Source of the DNA: Micrococcales bacterium
GTDB lineage: Bacteria > Actinomycetota > Actinomycetes > Actinomycetales > Cellulomonadaceae
Direction: 5' to 3'
DNA length: 64,000 bases
Assembly (NCBI GenBank): GCA_009779195.1
Contig: WRET01000003.1
Span: 42,942-106,941, forward strand
Shown here: positions 49,751-60,987 of the stretch, piece by piece
How the letters are laid out: the number at the start of each line of letters is the position of its first letter
Position numbering within the stretch: position 1 is the stretch's first letter
Notes under the pieces: model-generated
What the model saw: the letters and a program-made list of their open reading frames with translations, nothing else
Database searches by the model: none
Told to the model about the DNA's origin: nothing
Position numbers and translations under genes: made by a program

Positions 49751-51274
49751 TCAGTAGGAGAAGGTCAACGGCTTGGACTCGTCCAAGTCGGCCTTTTCCT
49801 CGGGGACGGACTCTTCAATGTTCAGGCCCTTGGCCGTGTAGCGCTTCATCAGGTAGAACCACGCGATGGCCAGGATCAGGTAGACGAGCGTGAGCCCGAT
49901 GACGGTGATCGCCACCGAGGGGACGCCGACGACCGAATCGGGAGAGACAGCGATGTTGGTCGGCAGTGCCAGACCGTTCGGGGCCAGCCCTCCTGTACCC
50001 AGAGCAGGGTCTGTGTCACTCTGCGGGTACAAAGGAGCGACGATCCACGGCTGACGGCCGAGCTCGGTGAACAGCCACCCGGCTGCAGCGCCGAGGAACG
50101 GCATGGGCAGCGACAGCACGGCGAACTTCGCCAGGCCCGGCGACGTCGCGATCCTTCCGCCACGCAGGGACCACAGGCCCCACAGCGCCAGGAGGAAGGA
50201 GAAGCAGCCGAACACGATCATCAGGCGGAAGGTCCAGAACACTGGCATCACCGGCGGGACGTAGTCGTCGACCGTGTCAGCGCCGAACGCTTCTTCGAAC
50301 TCTGTACGCAGAGTGTCCGCGCCCTTGACCGTGGCTGAGGTGTCACCCTCGGCCAGGAAGGACAGCATGCCGGGGATCGTCACGATGTGCGAGACCCCGT
50401 CGTTGCCCTTGCCCGGTGCGCAGTTGCCGAACGCTGCGATGGTGAAGCCAGCGCCATCGCCTTCTGGCGGCGTGACGCACAGCGCCTCTGCAGCGGCCAT
50501 CTTGGCCGGCTGGATCCTCGTCATGAGGACGGCCTGGTTGTGACCAGAAGCCAGGATCGAGATGGAGGCGACGGCCAGAGCCACGAGGCCGACCATGGCA
50601 CCCCTGCGCCACACACCGCGAGCCTGGTCTTCGTCGCCAGCCTTCGATGCCTTGACCATCCACCAGATGGAGATGCCAGCCATGAAGGTACCGGCCACCA
50701 AGAAGGCGGTCGAGATCGTGTGCCACAAGGTCGACATCGAGAGCTCGGAGAACAGCACCGAGGGGAGGCTGTCCATCTCGGCCCGAGCAGTCTCGGGGTT
50801 GATCTTGGCGCCGACCGGGTACTGCATGAAGCTGTTGGCGGCGAGGATGAAGAAGGCAGACATGTTCGTGGCGATACCGACCAACCAGACGGTCAGGAGG
50901 TGGACTCCTCTGCTGAGGCGACCCCAGCCGAAGATCCAGATGCCGAGGAACGTCGACTCGATGAAGAAGGCGGCGAGCGCCTCCATCGCGAGCGGCGCAC
51001 CGAAGATGTCACCGACGAAGCGGGAGTATTCAGACCAGTTCATTCCGAACTGGAACTCCTGCACGATACCGGTGACGATTCCGAGAGCGAAGTTAATCAG
51101 GAGAAGTTTCCCGAAGAACCTCGTCAGGCGGAACCACTCGTCCTTGCCGGTCTTGTACCAGAATGTCTGGAGTACAGCGACCAGCAAGGAGAGGCCGATG
51201 GTGAGGGGCACGAAGATGAAGTGGTAGACGGTGGTGATTCCGAACTGCCACCGTGCCAAGGTGAGGTTGTCCAC
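49751..51274 (-). CDS. cydA: Cytochrome ubiquinol oxidase subunit I
   Basis: LARWQFGITTVYHFIFVPLTIGLSLLVA, GIVTGIVQEFQFGMNWSEYSRFVGDIFGAPLAMEAL. Confidence 0.96.
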   Translation of the reverse strand: MDNLTLARWQFGITTVYHFIFVPLTIGLSLLVAVLQTFWYKTGKDEWFRLTRFFGKLLLINFALGIVTGIVQEFQFGMNWSEYSRFVGDIFGAPLAMEALAAFFIESTFLGIWIFGWGRLSRGVHLLTVWLVGIATNMSAFFILAANSFMQYPVGAKINPETARAEMDSLPSVLFSELSMSTLWHTISTAFLVAGTFMAGISIWWMVKASKAGDEDQARGVWRRGAMVGLVALAVASISILASGHNQAVLMTRIQPAKMAAAEALCVTPPEGDGAGFTIAAFGNCAPGKGNDGVSHIVTIPGMLSFLAEGDTSATVKGADTLRTEFEEAFGADTVDDYVPPVMPVFWTFRLMIVFGCFSFLLALWGLWSLRGGRIATSPGLAKFAVLSLPMPFLGAAAGWLFTELGRQPWIVAPLYPQSDTDPALGTGGLAPNGLALPTNIAVSPDSVVGVPSVAITVIGLTLVYLILAIAWFYLMKRYTAKGLNIEESVPEEKADLDESKPLTFSY

Positions 51275-51875
51275 GCGGTTCTCCGTGGTCTACGAGGCGT
51301 TGACTGGGCGACATGCGCTCCCAGCGGGCACCGCCTGCTGCCGAGGCAAGACAGTCGGAGTGCTGGTCGCACAGGGAAAACCTAGGCTGGCAGGTGCCGA
51401 AGGCCGGGGACCTTCGTCCCGAGTTCTGACACAGCGTGCGCATCGTGGCAGGTCGCAGCCTCGGCGCGAACGCCAAGGTCGCGAGCCGTTTCACGCACAG
51501 GCAGCAGTCCGGTCACGCACAGTCAGTGTCTTGCGACAAAAATCCGCCGGAGAAGCTGGCGCGCCCGCGGGCCCGCTCGTGCCCCGTCGTGCTCGTGTGA
51601 GATACTGACAACTGGCTCCGGTCGACCACACCGGCCGGACCCCGAGGGCCAGCAGGTGCCGCGCAGCGAGACCGCCGGTCGCCGCCCGAACCAGGTCGTC
51701 CACGACGCCCAGGTCAGCCGGGCTGGTGACGGGCTCCGCCGACCGGTATCGCGGCCCACGACTGACGACTTCCGTCGCCGCTGACGTACCTGTCTATGCA
51801 CCGGTGGTGACGAACGGACTACGAGCGGACCTGTGGTGCGTGTGGGATCCGGGCTCCGCCATTCAGGAGCGCTCA

Positions 51876-54620
51876 GTGAGCACATCAGGTGACAACGCCC
51901 CCGACAAGGGCCTCGACACACCTCTCGACGAATCGGTCGCTGACACGGCCCCACGCGACGAAGCCCCGCGCGACGAATCCCCGCGCAGGCGTCGCAGGTC
52001 CGTCACCGACGAAGACACCGCGGTCCACGGCATTGCCCAGGTCCCCGTCGTCGCAGACGACCAGACCGACGACCAGCTCGACGACCAGGGCAGCGACGAC
52101 GACCCCCCACGCCGTCCCAAACGCCGTTCCCGCCGGGTCACCCGTGCGGTGATGACCCCTGAGACCGCTGGTGACGCACCCCTGGACGTCCTGGCCGAGC
52201 TCGCCGAGCTGCGTGCTGCGCCGGCGCTCAACACCTCCGGCGAACGTATGCGGCTGGCCTCGACCGCTGTGCTCTTCCAGGCCCCAGACCTGTCCCAGCG
52301 GCCCCGCCGCCGCCGGGTCCAGTCACAGGCCGGGTCGCCAGAGGAGATCTCCGAGGCAGCCCGCTCGGCACGCGACGACGAGGACGACGAGCCAGCCCCG
52401 GCAGAGCACGCCCCGGCGCACGTGCGTCGGCGCCGCTCGCGTTCCGCCGCGCCCGAGGCGCCTGCGGACGCGACCGAGGACGTCGAGACGCCCATACCCG
52501 AACCCCAGACCCCTGGGGCGGACGACACCGACGACGAGAAAGGCGGCCGTCGCCGTCGTCGCCGTCGTGGCCGTCGCTCCCGTGGTGACAAGTCCGACGA
52601 GGGCCAGGAGGCCGCAGCCGACGACACGTCGGCCGACGAGCCCGAGTCCGACGAACCGTCCGACGACGCCTCGGACAAAGAAGACGGCTCCAGCACCCGT
52701 CGTCGTCGTCGCCGTCGTCGTGGTTCGCGCGGTGAGGGTGCCTCTGAGCCGCGCGGTGACGAGGTCACGGCCCTGCGTGGGTCGACCCGCCTGGAGGCCA
52801 AACGCCAGCGTCGGCGCGACGGGCGCGAGTCGGGCCGCCGCCGCCAGATCATCACCGAGGCTGAGTTCCTGGCCCGGCGCGAGTCGGTCGAACGCCAGAT
52901 GGTGGTGCGTGAACGCGAAGGCCGCACCCAGATCGCCGTGCTGGAGGACGGGGTCCTCGTCGAGCACTACGTGTCTGACCAGGCGCAGACGTCCATGGTC
53001 GGCAACGTGTACCTGGGCCGTGTGCAGAACGTGCTGCCGAGCATGGAAGCGGCGTTCGTCGACGTCGGCAAAGGCCGTAACGCTGTGCTGTACGCCGGGG
53101 AGGTCAACTGGGACGCCGCAGGTGTCGACGGCCAGCCGCGGCGGATCGAGCAGGCCCTCAAGTCTGGTGACACTGTGCTGGTGCAGGTCACCAAAGACCC
53201 CATCGGGCACAAGGGTGCCCGGCTGACCTCACAGGTCACCCTCGCCGGGCGGTACCTGGTGCTCGTCCCTGGTGGCGGGATGACCGGTATCAGCCACAAG
53301 CTGCCTGACGCTGAGCGCAACCGCCTGAAGAAGGCGCTGCGCTCGATCGTCCCCGACGCTGCTGGTGTGATCGTGCGCACCGCCGCCGAGGGTGCCAGCG
53401 AGGCCGAGCTCGCTGCGGATATCGCACGTCTGCAGGGCCAGTGGGACGCCATCGAGGCTGCCGCGCGCACCGCCGCAGCCCCCGCGTTGCTCCAGGGCGA
53501 ACCAGACCTGGCGACCCGGGTGGTCCGCGACGTGTTCAACGACGACTTCGCCGGGTTGGTCGTCTCCGGCGACCAGGCGTGGACGACGGTCTCGCAGTAC
53601 GTCGGCGAGCTCGCCCCCGACCTGTCGGCGAAGGTCACCCAGTGGACCGGGTCCGCCGACGTGTTCGCCAAGTACCGGATCGACGAACAGCTCGCCAAAG
53701 GTATGGACCGCAAGGTCTGGTTGCCGTCGGGCGGGTCGCTCATCGTCGACCGCACCGAGGCTATGACCGTCATCGACGTCAACACCGGCAAGTTCACCGG
53801 TTCGGGCGGCACCCTGGAAGAGACGGTGACGCGCAACAACCTGGAAGCTGCCGAAGAGATCGTGCGCCAGCTCAGGCTGCGCGACATCGGCGGGATGATC
53901 GTCGTGGACTTCATCGACATGGTCCTGGAGTCCAACCGGGACCTGGTGCTGCGCCGCCTCGTCGAAGCCCTGGGCCGGGACCGGACCAAGCACCAGGTGG
54001 CCGAGGTCACGTCGCTGGGGCTGGTCCAGCTCACACGCAAACGTGTCGGCCAGGGCCTGGTCGAGGCGTTCTCCGAGACGTGCGAGCACTGCCACGGACG
54101 CGGTTTCCTGGTCAGCACCGAACCGGTCGGGGCTGTGCGGGCCGAACCGGGCCCAGCCGACGACCCGGCGCCGCGGCGTGGGCGTCGACGCTCGGCCGAC
54201 ACGTCGGTCCCGGTGCTGCCCGAGGCGCGCGAGGCGGTCAACGCCACCCTCGCGACGATCGCCGCCGCTGCTGCGCAGGCGCATGGGCAGTCCGACCCCC
54301 AGACCAAGGGCAAGGGGAAGAAGGCCAAGAAGGCGTCCGAGGAGCCAGCACCTGGCGCCGAGGATGCGGTGCCCGACGCTGCCGCAGCCGAGGACGCCTC
54401 TCAGGACGCTCCCGACGACGCCCCTGCTGGTCTGCCCGCCGAGGACGCACCGGCCCAGGACGCGCCCGCTGACGGTGCGCCCGTCGATCCTCGTGCCGAC
54501 GACGTCCCGGCCGACGACGCTCCTGCCCAGGACGCACCGGCCGACGAGCCTGCCCCCGACACCCCCGCCGAGTCCAGCGAAGACTCCGACGGTTTGACCG
54601 GGGGTGTGGCGCAACCGTAA
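51876..54620 (+). CDS. Ribonuclease E/G family protein
   Basis: [77 protein letters not shown] 51876 with AGGAG RBS preferred. Confidence 0.92.
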   Translation: MSTSGDNAPDKGLDTPLDESVADTAPRDEAPRDESPRRRRRSVTDEDTAVHGIAQVPVVADDQTDDQLDDQGSDDDPPRRPKRRSRRVTRAVMTPETAGDAPLDVLAELAELRAAPALNTSGERMRLASTAVLFQAPDLSQRPRRRRVQSQAGSPEEISEAARSARDDEDDEPAPAEHAPAHVRRRRSRSAAPEAPADATEDVETPIPEPQTPGADDTDDEKGGRRRRRRRGRRSRGDKSDEGQEAAADDTSADEPESDEPSDDASDKEDGSSTRRRRRRRRGSRGEGASEPRGDEVTALRGSTRLEAKRQRRRDGRESGRRRQIITEAEFLARRESVERQMVVREREGRTQIAVLEDGVLVEHYVSDQAQTSMVGNVYLGRVQNVLPSMEAAFVDVGKGRNAVLYAGEVNWDAAGVDGQPRRIEQALKSGDTVLVQVTKDPIGHKGARLTSQVTLAGRYLVLVPGGGMTGISHKLPDAERNRLKKALRSIVPDAAGVIVRTAAEGASEAELAADIARLQGQWDAIEAAARTAAAPALLQGEPDLATRVVRDVFNDDFAGLVVSGDQAWTTVSQYVGELAPDLSAKVTQWTGSADVFAKYRIDEQLAKGMDRKVWLPSGGSLIVDRTEAMTVIDVNTGKFTGSGGTLEETVTRNNLEAAEEIVRQLRLRDIGGMIVVDFIDMVLESNRDLVLRRLVEALGRDRTKHQVAEVTSLGLVQLTRKRVGQGLVEAFSETCEHCHGRGFLVSTEPVGAVRAEPGPADDPAPRRGRRRSADTSVPVLPEAREAVNATLATIAAAAAQAHGQSDPQTKGKGKKAKKASEEPAPGAEDAVPDAAAAEDASQDAPDDAPAGLPAEDAPAQDAPADGAPVDPRADDVPADDAPAQDAPADEPAPDTPAESSEDSDGLTGGVAQP

Positions 54621-54660
54621 CCTTGACGGTCGGCACGCCTGTGGGCGCGCCCTGTGATCT

Positions 54661-54678
54661 GCCCGCCACCTGGCGGGC
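54661..54678 (+). terminator. GC hairpin in the rne-rplU spacer
   Basis: gcccgc-cacctg-gcgggc followed by aaac. Confidence 0.4.
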
Positions 54679-54751
54679 AAACCCCAAGCCAATAACAGTC
54701 CGAGCAGGTCCCGTCATGGGCCAGGTGGCCCGAGCAGAAGTGAGCAGCCCC

Positions 54752-55063
54752 GTGGTATATGCGATCGTCAAGGCCGGCGGCCGTCAGGAGAAGGTCAACG
54801 TCGGTGACGTGCTCGTCGTGGACAGGGTCACCGCCGGGCCGGGTGAGTCCGTCCAGCTGCCCGCGCTGCTGCTCGTCGACGGTGACAAGGTGACGTCGGA
54901 CGCCGACGCGCTGGCGAAGGTCTCGGTCACGGCCGAGGTCGTCCGCGACGACAAAGGTCCGAAGATCACCATCATGAAGTTCAAGAACAAGACCGGGTAC
55001 CGCAAGCGTCAGGGGCACCGGCAGAAGCTGACCCGTCTCAAGGTCACCAAGATCTCAGCCTAG
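54752..55063 (+). CDS. rplU: 50S ribosomal protein L21
   Basis: [24 protein letters not shown]...[13 protein letters not shown]-type C-terminus. Confidence 0.95.
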   Translation: MVYAIVKAGGRQEKVNVGDVLVVDRVTAGPGESVQLPALLLVDGDKVTSDADALAKVSVTAEVVRDDKGPKITIMKFKNKTGYRKRQGHRQKLTRLKVTKISA

Positions 55064-55078
55064 GGAGCCTCGAAAGAC

Positions 55079-55336
55079 ATGGCACACAAGAAAGGCGCGA
55101 GCTCTTCGCGCAACGGTCGTGACTCCAACGCCCAGCGTCTGGGGGTCAAGCGGTTCGGCGGGCAGAGCGTGCGTGCCGGAGAGATCCTCGTGCGCCAGCG
55201 CGGCACGCACTTCCACCCGGGCAACAACGTCGGCCGCGGCAAGGACGACACGCTGTTCGCGCTCAGCGACGGCGCTGTGGAGTTCGGCACCCGCCGGGGC
55301 CGCCGGGTCGTCGACGTGGTGGCCGCTGAGCTCTGA
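55079..55336 (+). CDS. rpmA: 50S ribosomal protein L27
   Basis: [29 protein letters not shown]. Confidence 0.97.
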   Translation: MAHKKGASSSRNGRDSNAQRLGVKRFGGQSVRAGEILVRQRGTHFHPGNNVGRGKDDTLFALSDGAVEFGTRRGRRVVDVVAAEL

Positions 55337-55339
55337 GTC

Positions 55340-56860
55340 GTGGCGACGTTCGTCGACCGGGTCGTGGTGCACGCCACGGCCGGTGACGGTGGGCACGGTT
55401 GTGCGTCGGTCCGCCGCGAGAAATACAAACCGCTGGCCGGTCCCGACGGGGGTAACGGCGGGCATGGTGGCTCTGTCATCCTTGTTGTAGACCCGCAGGT
55501 CACCACGCTGCTGGACTACCACCACGCACCTCACCGCACGGCCGCGTCCGGCACCCAGGGGATGGGTGACAACCGCTGCGGCGCGTGCGGGGGCGACCTG
55601 GAGCTGGCGGTGCCTGACGGCACTGTCGTGCTCACACCCGACGGCACTGTGCTCGCCGACCTGGTCGGGCCTGGGACGCGGTTCACTGTGGCCCTAGGGG
55701 GCCGTGGCGGGCTGGGAAACGCAGCGCTGGCCTCTCCGCGCCGTCGGGCCCCGGGTTTCGCCCTGCTCGGCGAACCGGGGGAGTCGGCGGATGTCGTCCT
55801 CGAGCTCAAGACCGTCGCCGACGTGGCCCTGGTCGGTTTTCCCAGCTCGGGCAAGTCCAGCCTCGTCGCCGCTATGTCCGCCGCGCGCCCCAAGATCGCC
55901 GACTACCCGTTCACGACCCTCGTGCCGAACCTCGGGGTGGTCCAGGCCGGCTCCGCCCGGTACACCGTCGCCGACGTGCCCGGCCTCATCCCTGGTGCCT
56001 CGCACGGCAAGGGCCTGGGGCTGGAGTTCTTGCGGCATGTCGAACGGTGCGCGGTGCTCGTGCACGTCCTGGACTGTGCCACTCTCGAACCGGGCCGTGA
56101 CCCCGTCAGCGACCTGGACACGATCGAGACCGAGCTCGCAGCCTATTGCGCCGACCTGGACGAACGCTGGGGCCGCACACCGATGGCCGAGCGTCCCCGG
56201 GTGGTCGTGCTCAACAAGGTCGACGTGCCCGAGGCTGCCGAGCTCGCCGAGCTGGTCCGCACCGACCTGGAGGCCCGCGGCCTGCCGGTCTTCGACGTCT
56301 CCGCCGTGGCCCACACAGGCCTGCGCGCCTTGACCTTCGCCCTTGCCGAACATGTCGCCGCAGCCCGTGCTGCAGAACCTGTCCCCGAACCGACCCGTGT
56401 GGTGCTGCGCCCCGTCGCCGTGGACGACGCTGGTTTCACCGTCACCCGTCGCGAGCAGGGCACGCTCGTGTGGTTCGCCGTACGTGGCGACAAACCCGAA
56501 CGCTGGGTCCGCCAGACCGACTTCGCCAACGACGAAGCCGTCGGCTACCTCGCCGACCGTCTGGCCCGCCTCGGCGTCGAAGACGCCCTCGTCACCGCCG
56601 GCGCCGTGGCTGGCGACGAGGTCCGCATCGGTCCCGACACCAACGCGGTGGTCTTCGACTGGGAACCCACGTTGACCACCGGAGCCGAGCTCCTGGGCGC
56701 CCGGGGCACCGACCCGCGCATCGACCCGGCCACCCGTCCTTCGCGCCAGGACCGCCGCCGCGCCCACCACGACCGTATGGACGCCAAAGCCGCTGCCCGT
56801 GCCGAGCTGGCCACCGAACGTGACCACGGCCTGTGGACCGAACCCACCGAGGCCCCATGA
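55340..56860 (+). CDS. obg: GTPase ObgE/CgtA
   Basis: [76 protein letters not shown]-terminal OCT domain. Confidence 0.96.
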   Translation: MATFVDRVVVHATAGDGGHGCASVRREKYKPLAGPDGGNGGHGGSVILVVDPQVTTLLDYHHAPHRTAASGTQGMGDNRCGACGGDLELAVPDGTVVLTPDGTVLADLVGPGTRFTVALGGRGGLGNAALASPRRRAPGFALLGEPGESADVVLELKTVADVALVGFPSSGKSSLVAAMSAARPKIADYPFTTLVPNLGVVQAGSARYTVADVPGLIPGASHGKGLGLEFLRHVERCAVLVHVLDCATLEPGRDPVSDLDTIETELAAYCADLDERWGRTPMAERPRVVVLNKVDVPEAAELAELVRTDLEARGLPVFDVSAVAHTGLRALTFALAEHVAAARAAEPVPEPTRVVLRPVAVDDAGFTVTRREQGTLVWFAVRGDKPERWVRQTDFANDEAVGYLADRLARLGVEDALVTAGAVAGDEVRIGPDTNAVVFDWEPTLTTGAELLGARGTDPRIDPATRPSRQDRRRAHHDRMDAKAAARAELATERDHGLWTEPTEAP

Positions 56861-56917
56861 CCCCCTTCGTGAACTGTGCCCTGGTCGCTGCCATGTCCGC
56901 GACCAGCACCTGAGCCC

Positions 56918-58051
56918 ATGACCACGCTCGCGAACCGAACCTTGCTGCCCGCCGCCGCGCGGATCGTGGTCAAGGTGGGCTCGTCGTCGCTCACCGACGG
57001 TTCGGGGCACCTCGACGCTGGGCGGTTGACCGACCTGGCTGACGTCGTCGCCGAACGCTGGGCGGCGGGCCAGCAGGTCGTGCTGGTCTCCTCCGGGGCT
57101 ATCGCCGCGGCGTTGGGCCCGTTGGGGTTGGGCGACCGTCCGCGGGACCTGCAGACCCAGCAAGCCGCCGCGTCGGTGGGCCAGGGCCTGCTCGTCGCCC
57201 ACTGGTCCACAGCGTTCGCCCGCCACGACCTGCGTGTCGGCCAGGTGCTGCTCACCGCTGACGACGCTGTGCGCCGCGGCCACTACCGCAACGCCAGCCG
57301 CACCCTCGAGCGCCTGGTCGCCCTGGGTGTCGTGCCCGTCGTCAACGAGAACGACGTCGTGGCCACCGACGAGATCCGCTTCGGTGACAACGACCGTCTC
57401 GCCGCCATGGTCTCCCACCTGGTGCGCGCCGACGCTCTGGTGCTGCTCACCGACGTCGACGCTCTGTACACCGGCCCCCCCGACCGCCCCGGCTCCGAAC
57501 GTGTCCCGTTGGTCCTGGGCCCCGAAGACGTCGCCGGTATCGACGTGTCCCGCCGTGGTTCGGCGATCGGCACCGGCGGTATGGTCACCAAGCTCGACTC
57601 GGTGGCCATCGCCACCGGCTCGGGGATCCCCGTGCTGCTCACCAGCGCCGCCAACGCCCGGCCCGGCCTGGCCGGCGAAGACGTCGGCACCTGGTTCGCC
57701 GCCACCGGCCGACGCACCTCCGTCCGCCTGTTGTGGCTGGCCCACGCCGCCCGCACCCGTGGCCGCCTGACCATCGACGACGGTGCTGTCAGAGCCCTCC
57801 GCGACCGCGGGACGTCTCTTCTGCCCGCAGGTGTGGTCGCCGTCTCCGGCCACTTCAAAGCCGGTGACCCGGTGGAGATCGCCGCTGGCGACGGCACGGT
57901 GGTCGCCCGCGGCCTGGTCGCCTACGACGCTTGCGAAGTCCCCGCCATCCTCGGCCGCCAGACCACCGACCTGGCCGCCGAGCTAGGCCCTGCCTATGAC
58001 CGCGAGCTCGTCCACCGCGACGACCTGGTGATCGTCCAACCCCAGGGCTGA
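56918..58051 (+). CDS. proB: Glutamate 5-kinase
   Basis: VVKVGSSSLTDGSGHLD, VSSGAIAAALGPLGL, NENDVVATDEIRFGDND, RRGSAIGTGGMVTK. Confidence 0.94.
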   Translation: MTTLANRTLLPAAARIVVKVGSSSLTDGSGHLDAGRLTDLADVVAERWAAGQQVVLVSSGAIAAALGPLGLGDRPRDLQTQQAAASVGQGLLVAHWSTAFARHDLRVGQVLLTADDAVRRGHYRNASRTLERLVALGVVPVVNENDVVATDEIRFGDNDRLAAMVSHLVRADALVLLTDVDALYTGPPDRPGSERVPLVLGPEDVAGIDVSRRGSAIGTGGMVTKLDSVAIATGSGIPVLLTSAANARPGLAGEDVGTWFAATGRRTSVRLLWLAHAARTRGRLTIDDGAVRALRDRGTSLLPAGVVAVSGHFKAGDPVEIAAGDGTVVARGLVAYDACEVPAILGRQTTDLAAELGPAYDRELVHRDDLVIVQPQG

Positions 58052-58054
58052 CCC

Positions 58055-58075
58055 GAGCGAACAAGACCGCGTCGT
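58055..58075. repeat. Partial GTGCGAAC-family repeat
   Basis: GAGCGAACaagaccgcgtcGT immediately after the proB stop; matches left half of the 21.2-kb copy. Confidence 0.45.
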
Positions 58076-58130
58076 CTGTCTCACAGGGGCCGCCGCGGTG
58101 TTCCATGCGGAGTCCAGGTAGGCTCGTTCA

Positions 58131-59747
58131 GTGAACAGCGAGGTGGTCGAGACGCTCTCGCCCAGCGGGACGAAGGACCAGCCGCGTGAAGAGGTCCGGG
58201 GTGTGCCGCAGGCGGCCATATCAGTACGGCAGGTGCTGACGCGCCCTCGGGTGCGGCGTTGGGGGCCGCCGGCGCTGGTCGCACTGGTGGCGCTCGTCGT
58301 GCGGTTCCGGGCTGCGGGCTGGTTGACGGGCCTGTACGGGATGCACCGGTACGACGACGGGGTCTACTTCACCGCGGCGGCGGCCCTGGTGCACGGGCGG
58401 ATGCCGTACCGAGACTTCATCTTTTTGCACCCGCCGGGGATCGCAGTGGTGCTCGCTCCCTTCGCGGCGCTGGGGAGGTGGATCGGCGACGCCGACGCGC
58501 TCGTCGGAGCCCGGGTCGCGTTCATCGTGCTCGGGGCGGTCAGCGCTTTGCTCGTCTACCGGCTCGCCGCCCGGTGGGGAACGGCGGCGGCGGTGTTCGC
58601 CGGAGGGGCGTACGCGTTGTCCCCGGCGGCGGCGTTCGACGAGCGCGTCACGAGCCTGGAAGCGCTCGGGACCGCCACGGTGCTGGCTGCGGTGCTGCTG
58701 CTCGTCCGTGTGCCGGCCGTCACCACCACCGCCGCGGTGCGGCGGTCGGTGCTGGTCGGGGTATGGACCGCCGGCGCGCTGCTGTCCTTGGCTGCGCTGA
58801 CCAAGATCTGGAACGTGGTACCGGTGCTGGTCGTGACGGGCTGGTTCGTCTACACCCGGCGCGGGCGGGCGCTGCGGCACTTCCTCGGTGGGGCTGCGGT
58901 CAGCGCTGCTGCGCTGGTGGTGCCGTTCGCGGTGGCAGCTGGGCCGACGATGTGGCGGATGGTCGTTCTTGACCAGATCGGGCGCCAGAGCATGCCGGTC
59001 CCACGGCTCGACCGCCTGGTGGCTGTCGTCGGGCTCGAGATCGCCACCGGTAGAGCACCCCAAGACGCGACGGTCGCGCCCTTCGTGATCTGGGGGCTCG
59101 TCATCCTCGGCGCGCTGCTCGCCTGGCGGGCGCAGCGTGGCCGGCTGTGGGTCGTCATGGCCGTCGGCCAGGTGGCTGTGCTCATCGGGTCGCCGACGTT
59201 CTACGGCAACTATGCCGCGTTCGCGGTCCCTGCTCTGGTCCTCGTGCTGGCGGCGGGAGCGTCGAGCCTGCCTCGACCAGGGGCGACCGTCGTGGGGGCG
59301 GTGACCTGCACGGTGTTCGCCGCCCAGTCGGTTGTCAGCCCGCTGGTCGCCGAACGGTTCCCGGGCGACCAGATCGCCGCTGCTCTGCCCGCCGACGGGT
59401 GCGTCACCGCTGACGCCCCGGGGACCCTCGCGCTGGCCGGTGTGCTCAGCCGCAACCTGGAACGAGGCTGCGCGCTGCCCGTCGACCTGTCCGGGTTCTC
59501 GATGGACGTCGGCGCACGCCAAGACGGGCACCGGGTGAGACGGATCCAGAACTGCTACTGGCAGGAATTCGCGTGGGACCACCTCTCCAGCGGTTCGGCG
59601 GTGATCCTCTCCCGCAAGACCGGCAACGGGTTCACCCCTGCCGTCTGGGACCGGTTCGACCGGATGGAGACCCTCGTCGACTCCGACGGCGTGCGCCTGC
59701 TCGAACCAGATCCGGTTGGCCCCCAGCAACCGTTGTGCACCCGCTAG
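58131..59747 (+). CDS. Multi-pass membrane glycosyltransferase (GT-C / family 39-like)
   Basis: MHRYDDGVYFTAAAALVHGRMPYRDFIFLHPPGIAVVLAPFA; ~10 hydrophobic segments. Confidence 0.75.
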   Translation: MNSEVVETLSPSGTKDQPREEVRGVPQAAISVRQVLTRPRVRRWGPPALVALVALVVRFRAAGWLTGLYGMHRYDDGVYFTAAAALVHGRMPYRDFIFLHPPGIAVVLAPFAALGRWIGDADALVGARVAFIVLGAVSALLVYRLAARWGTAAAVFAGGAYALSPAAAFDERVTSLEALGTATVLAAVLLLVRVPAVTTTAAVRRSVLVGVWTAGALLSLAALTKIWNVVPVLVVTGWFVYTRRGRALRHFLGGAAVSAAALVVPFAVAAGPTMWRMVVLDQIGRQSMPVPRLDRLVAVVGLEIATGRAPQDATVAPFVIWGLVILGALLAWRAQRGRLWVVMAVGQVAVLIGSPTFYGNYAAFAVPALVLVLAAGASSLPRPGATVVGAVTCTVFAAQSVVSPLVAERFPGDQIAAALPADGCVTADAPGTLALAGVLSRNLERGCALPVDLSGFSMDVGARQDGHRVRRIQNCYWQEFAWDHLSSGSAVILSRKTGNGFTPAVWDRFDRMETLVDSDGVRLLEPDPVGPQQPLCTR

Positions 59748-59782
59748 CGTCCTGTACCGTCCGCGTCGTCAAACCCCAAGGC

Positions 59783-59837
59783 GCGCGAACCAGCTGCGTC
59801 GTACGAACCTGGACGTCCGCACGACGCTGGTTCGCAC
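59783..59837. repeat. Diverged GTGCGAAC-quad repeat between convergent genes
   Basis: GCGCGAAC-cagctgcgtc-GTACGAAC-ctggac-GTCCGCAC-gacgctg-GTTCGCAC. Confidence 0.65.
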
Positions 59838-59866
59838 CGCACGGTGTTCGCGCTTCGCGCGGCGGT

Positions 59867-60937
59867 TCACGAACCGGTGTCGAGAAGGTCCCAGAGCCAC
59901 CGGGGGCCGACGGCAGCGATGTCGCCGAGGCGGTCGCGCAGACCGCGGTCAGCGGTGACGACGAGGGCGGGTTCGTCCAGGGCTGTCGCGACCTCGACGA
60001 TCGTGGTGTCGGCGTCGCGTGGGGCACGGACCACCTCGACCCCGGGTGTGTCGGCCACTGCCGTCGCCTGGCCCTCGACCACGGCGACGACCCGTGACAC
60101 CTGGCCTGAGCTGGTGGCCCGCCCAGGCAGCGTTGCCAGCTTGGCGAGCAGCCGCGTCGTCGCCCCGACACGGTCGCGCCACCACCCGTCAGCCCGTGAC
60201 CCCACGACGTTCGCCGCGTCCACCACCAGCACCACACCGGGCTGGTCGTCGGGCAGCGGAGCCACATCCGGCACCGCAACGACGGTGTCGGGACCTGGAC
60301 GATCACCGAGGTCGAGCGCTGCCAGGTCGACGACCTGGTCGGCCAGGTCGCGGGCCAAAGCGACCCGTACGGCGTTGGGCTGGTCCACCGCCTGTTCCCA
60401 CACCCGCGCGACCTGCGGCCCTTTGCCGAACTGCTCATGCCGTGCGACCAGCCGAGGCCTGCGCACGCCGTCGTCGAGATGCACGTACCAGGTCTCGTCG
60501 AGCAGACCCGCGACCTGGTCCCACGGTGGTTCGTCGTCCAGCAGGTAGTTACCCTCGGTGACCACCAGGCGAACATCCGGCGGCACCGCCACAGCCCCTG
60601 CCACCGCCTGTTCCAGCTCCCGCTCGAACGCTGGCACGTACACGGTGTTGGCAGTCTCGGTCCGTAGACGTCTCAGCAACGCCACGTACCCGTACCCGTC
60701 GAACGTGTCGATCGCCCCCTTGCGCTCGTGCCGTCCCAGCCGCTCGAGCTCGGCGTCCGCCAGGTGGAACCCGTCCATCGGCACCAGCACGGCCGCATCC
60801 CCCACATACCGCACCACTGCCTCGGCCAGGGTCGACTTACCTGCCCCCGGCTCTCCTACGATCCCCAGCAGCACCCGTCGGCGCTCGCCGAGCACCGAGT
60901 CGACTGCTGTGCACACCTGTTCCCACGTCGAGATCAC
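59867..60937 (-). CDS. Nucleoside/nucleotide (uridine-kinase-like) P-loop kinase fused to a C-terminal NYN/PIN-like domain
   Basis: N-terminal LLGIVGEPGAGKSTLAEAV...LVPMDGFHLADAELERLGRHERKGAIDTFDGYGYVALL; C-terminal VVLVVDAANVVGSRADGWWRDRVGA...VVVTADRGLRDRL. Confidence 0.8.
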   Translation of the reverse strand: MISTWEQVCTAVDSVLGERRRVLLGIVGEPGAGKSTLAEAVVRYVGDAAVLVPMDGFHLADAELERLGRHERKGAIDTFDGYGYVALLRRLRTETANTVYVPAFERELEQAVAGAVAVPPDVRLVVTEGNYLLDDEPPWDQVAGLLDETWYVHLDDGVRRPRLVARHEQFGKGPQVARVWEQAVDQPNAVRVALARDLADQVVDLAALDLGDRPGPDTVVAVPDVAPLPDDQPGVVLVVDAANVVGSRADGWWRDRVGATTRLLAKLATLPGRATSSGQVSRVVAVVEGQATAVADTPGVEVVRAPRDADTTIVEVATALDEPALVVTADRGLRDRLGDIAAVGPRWLWDLLDTGS

Positions 60938-60987
60938 CCCCCGACGATACCTGTGCCCCGTCGGGAACTGAGACTCGCCCAGTTCGT

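Noticed and set aside
55694-57853. 719-aa minus-strand ORF opposite obg/proB
   Set aside because: Antisense shadow ORF; the obg and proB motifs are unambiguous
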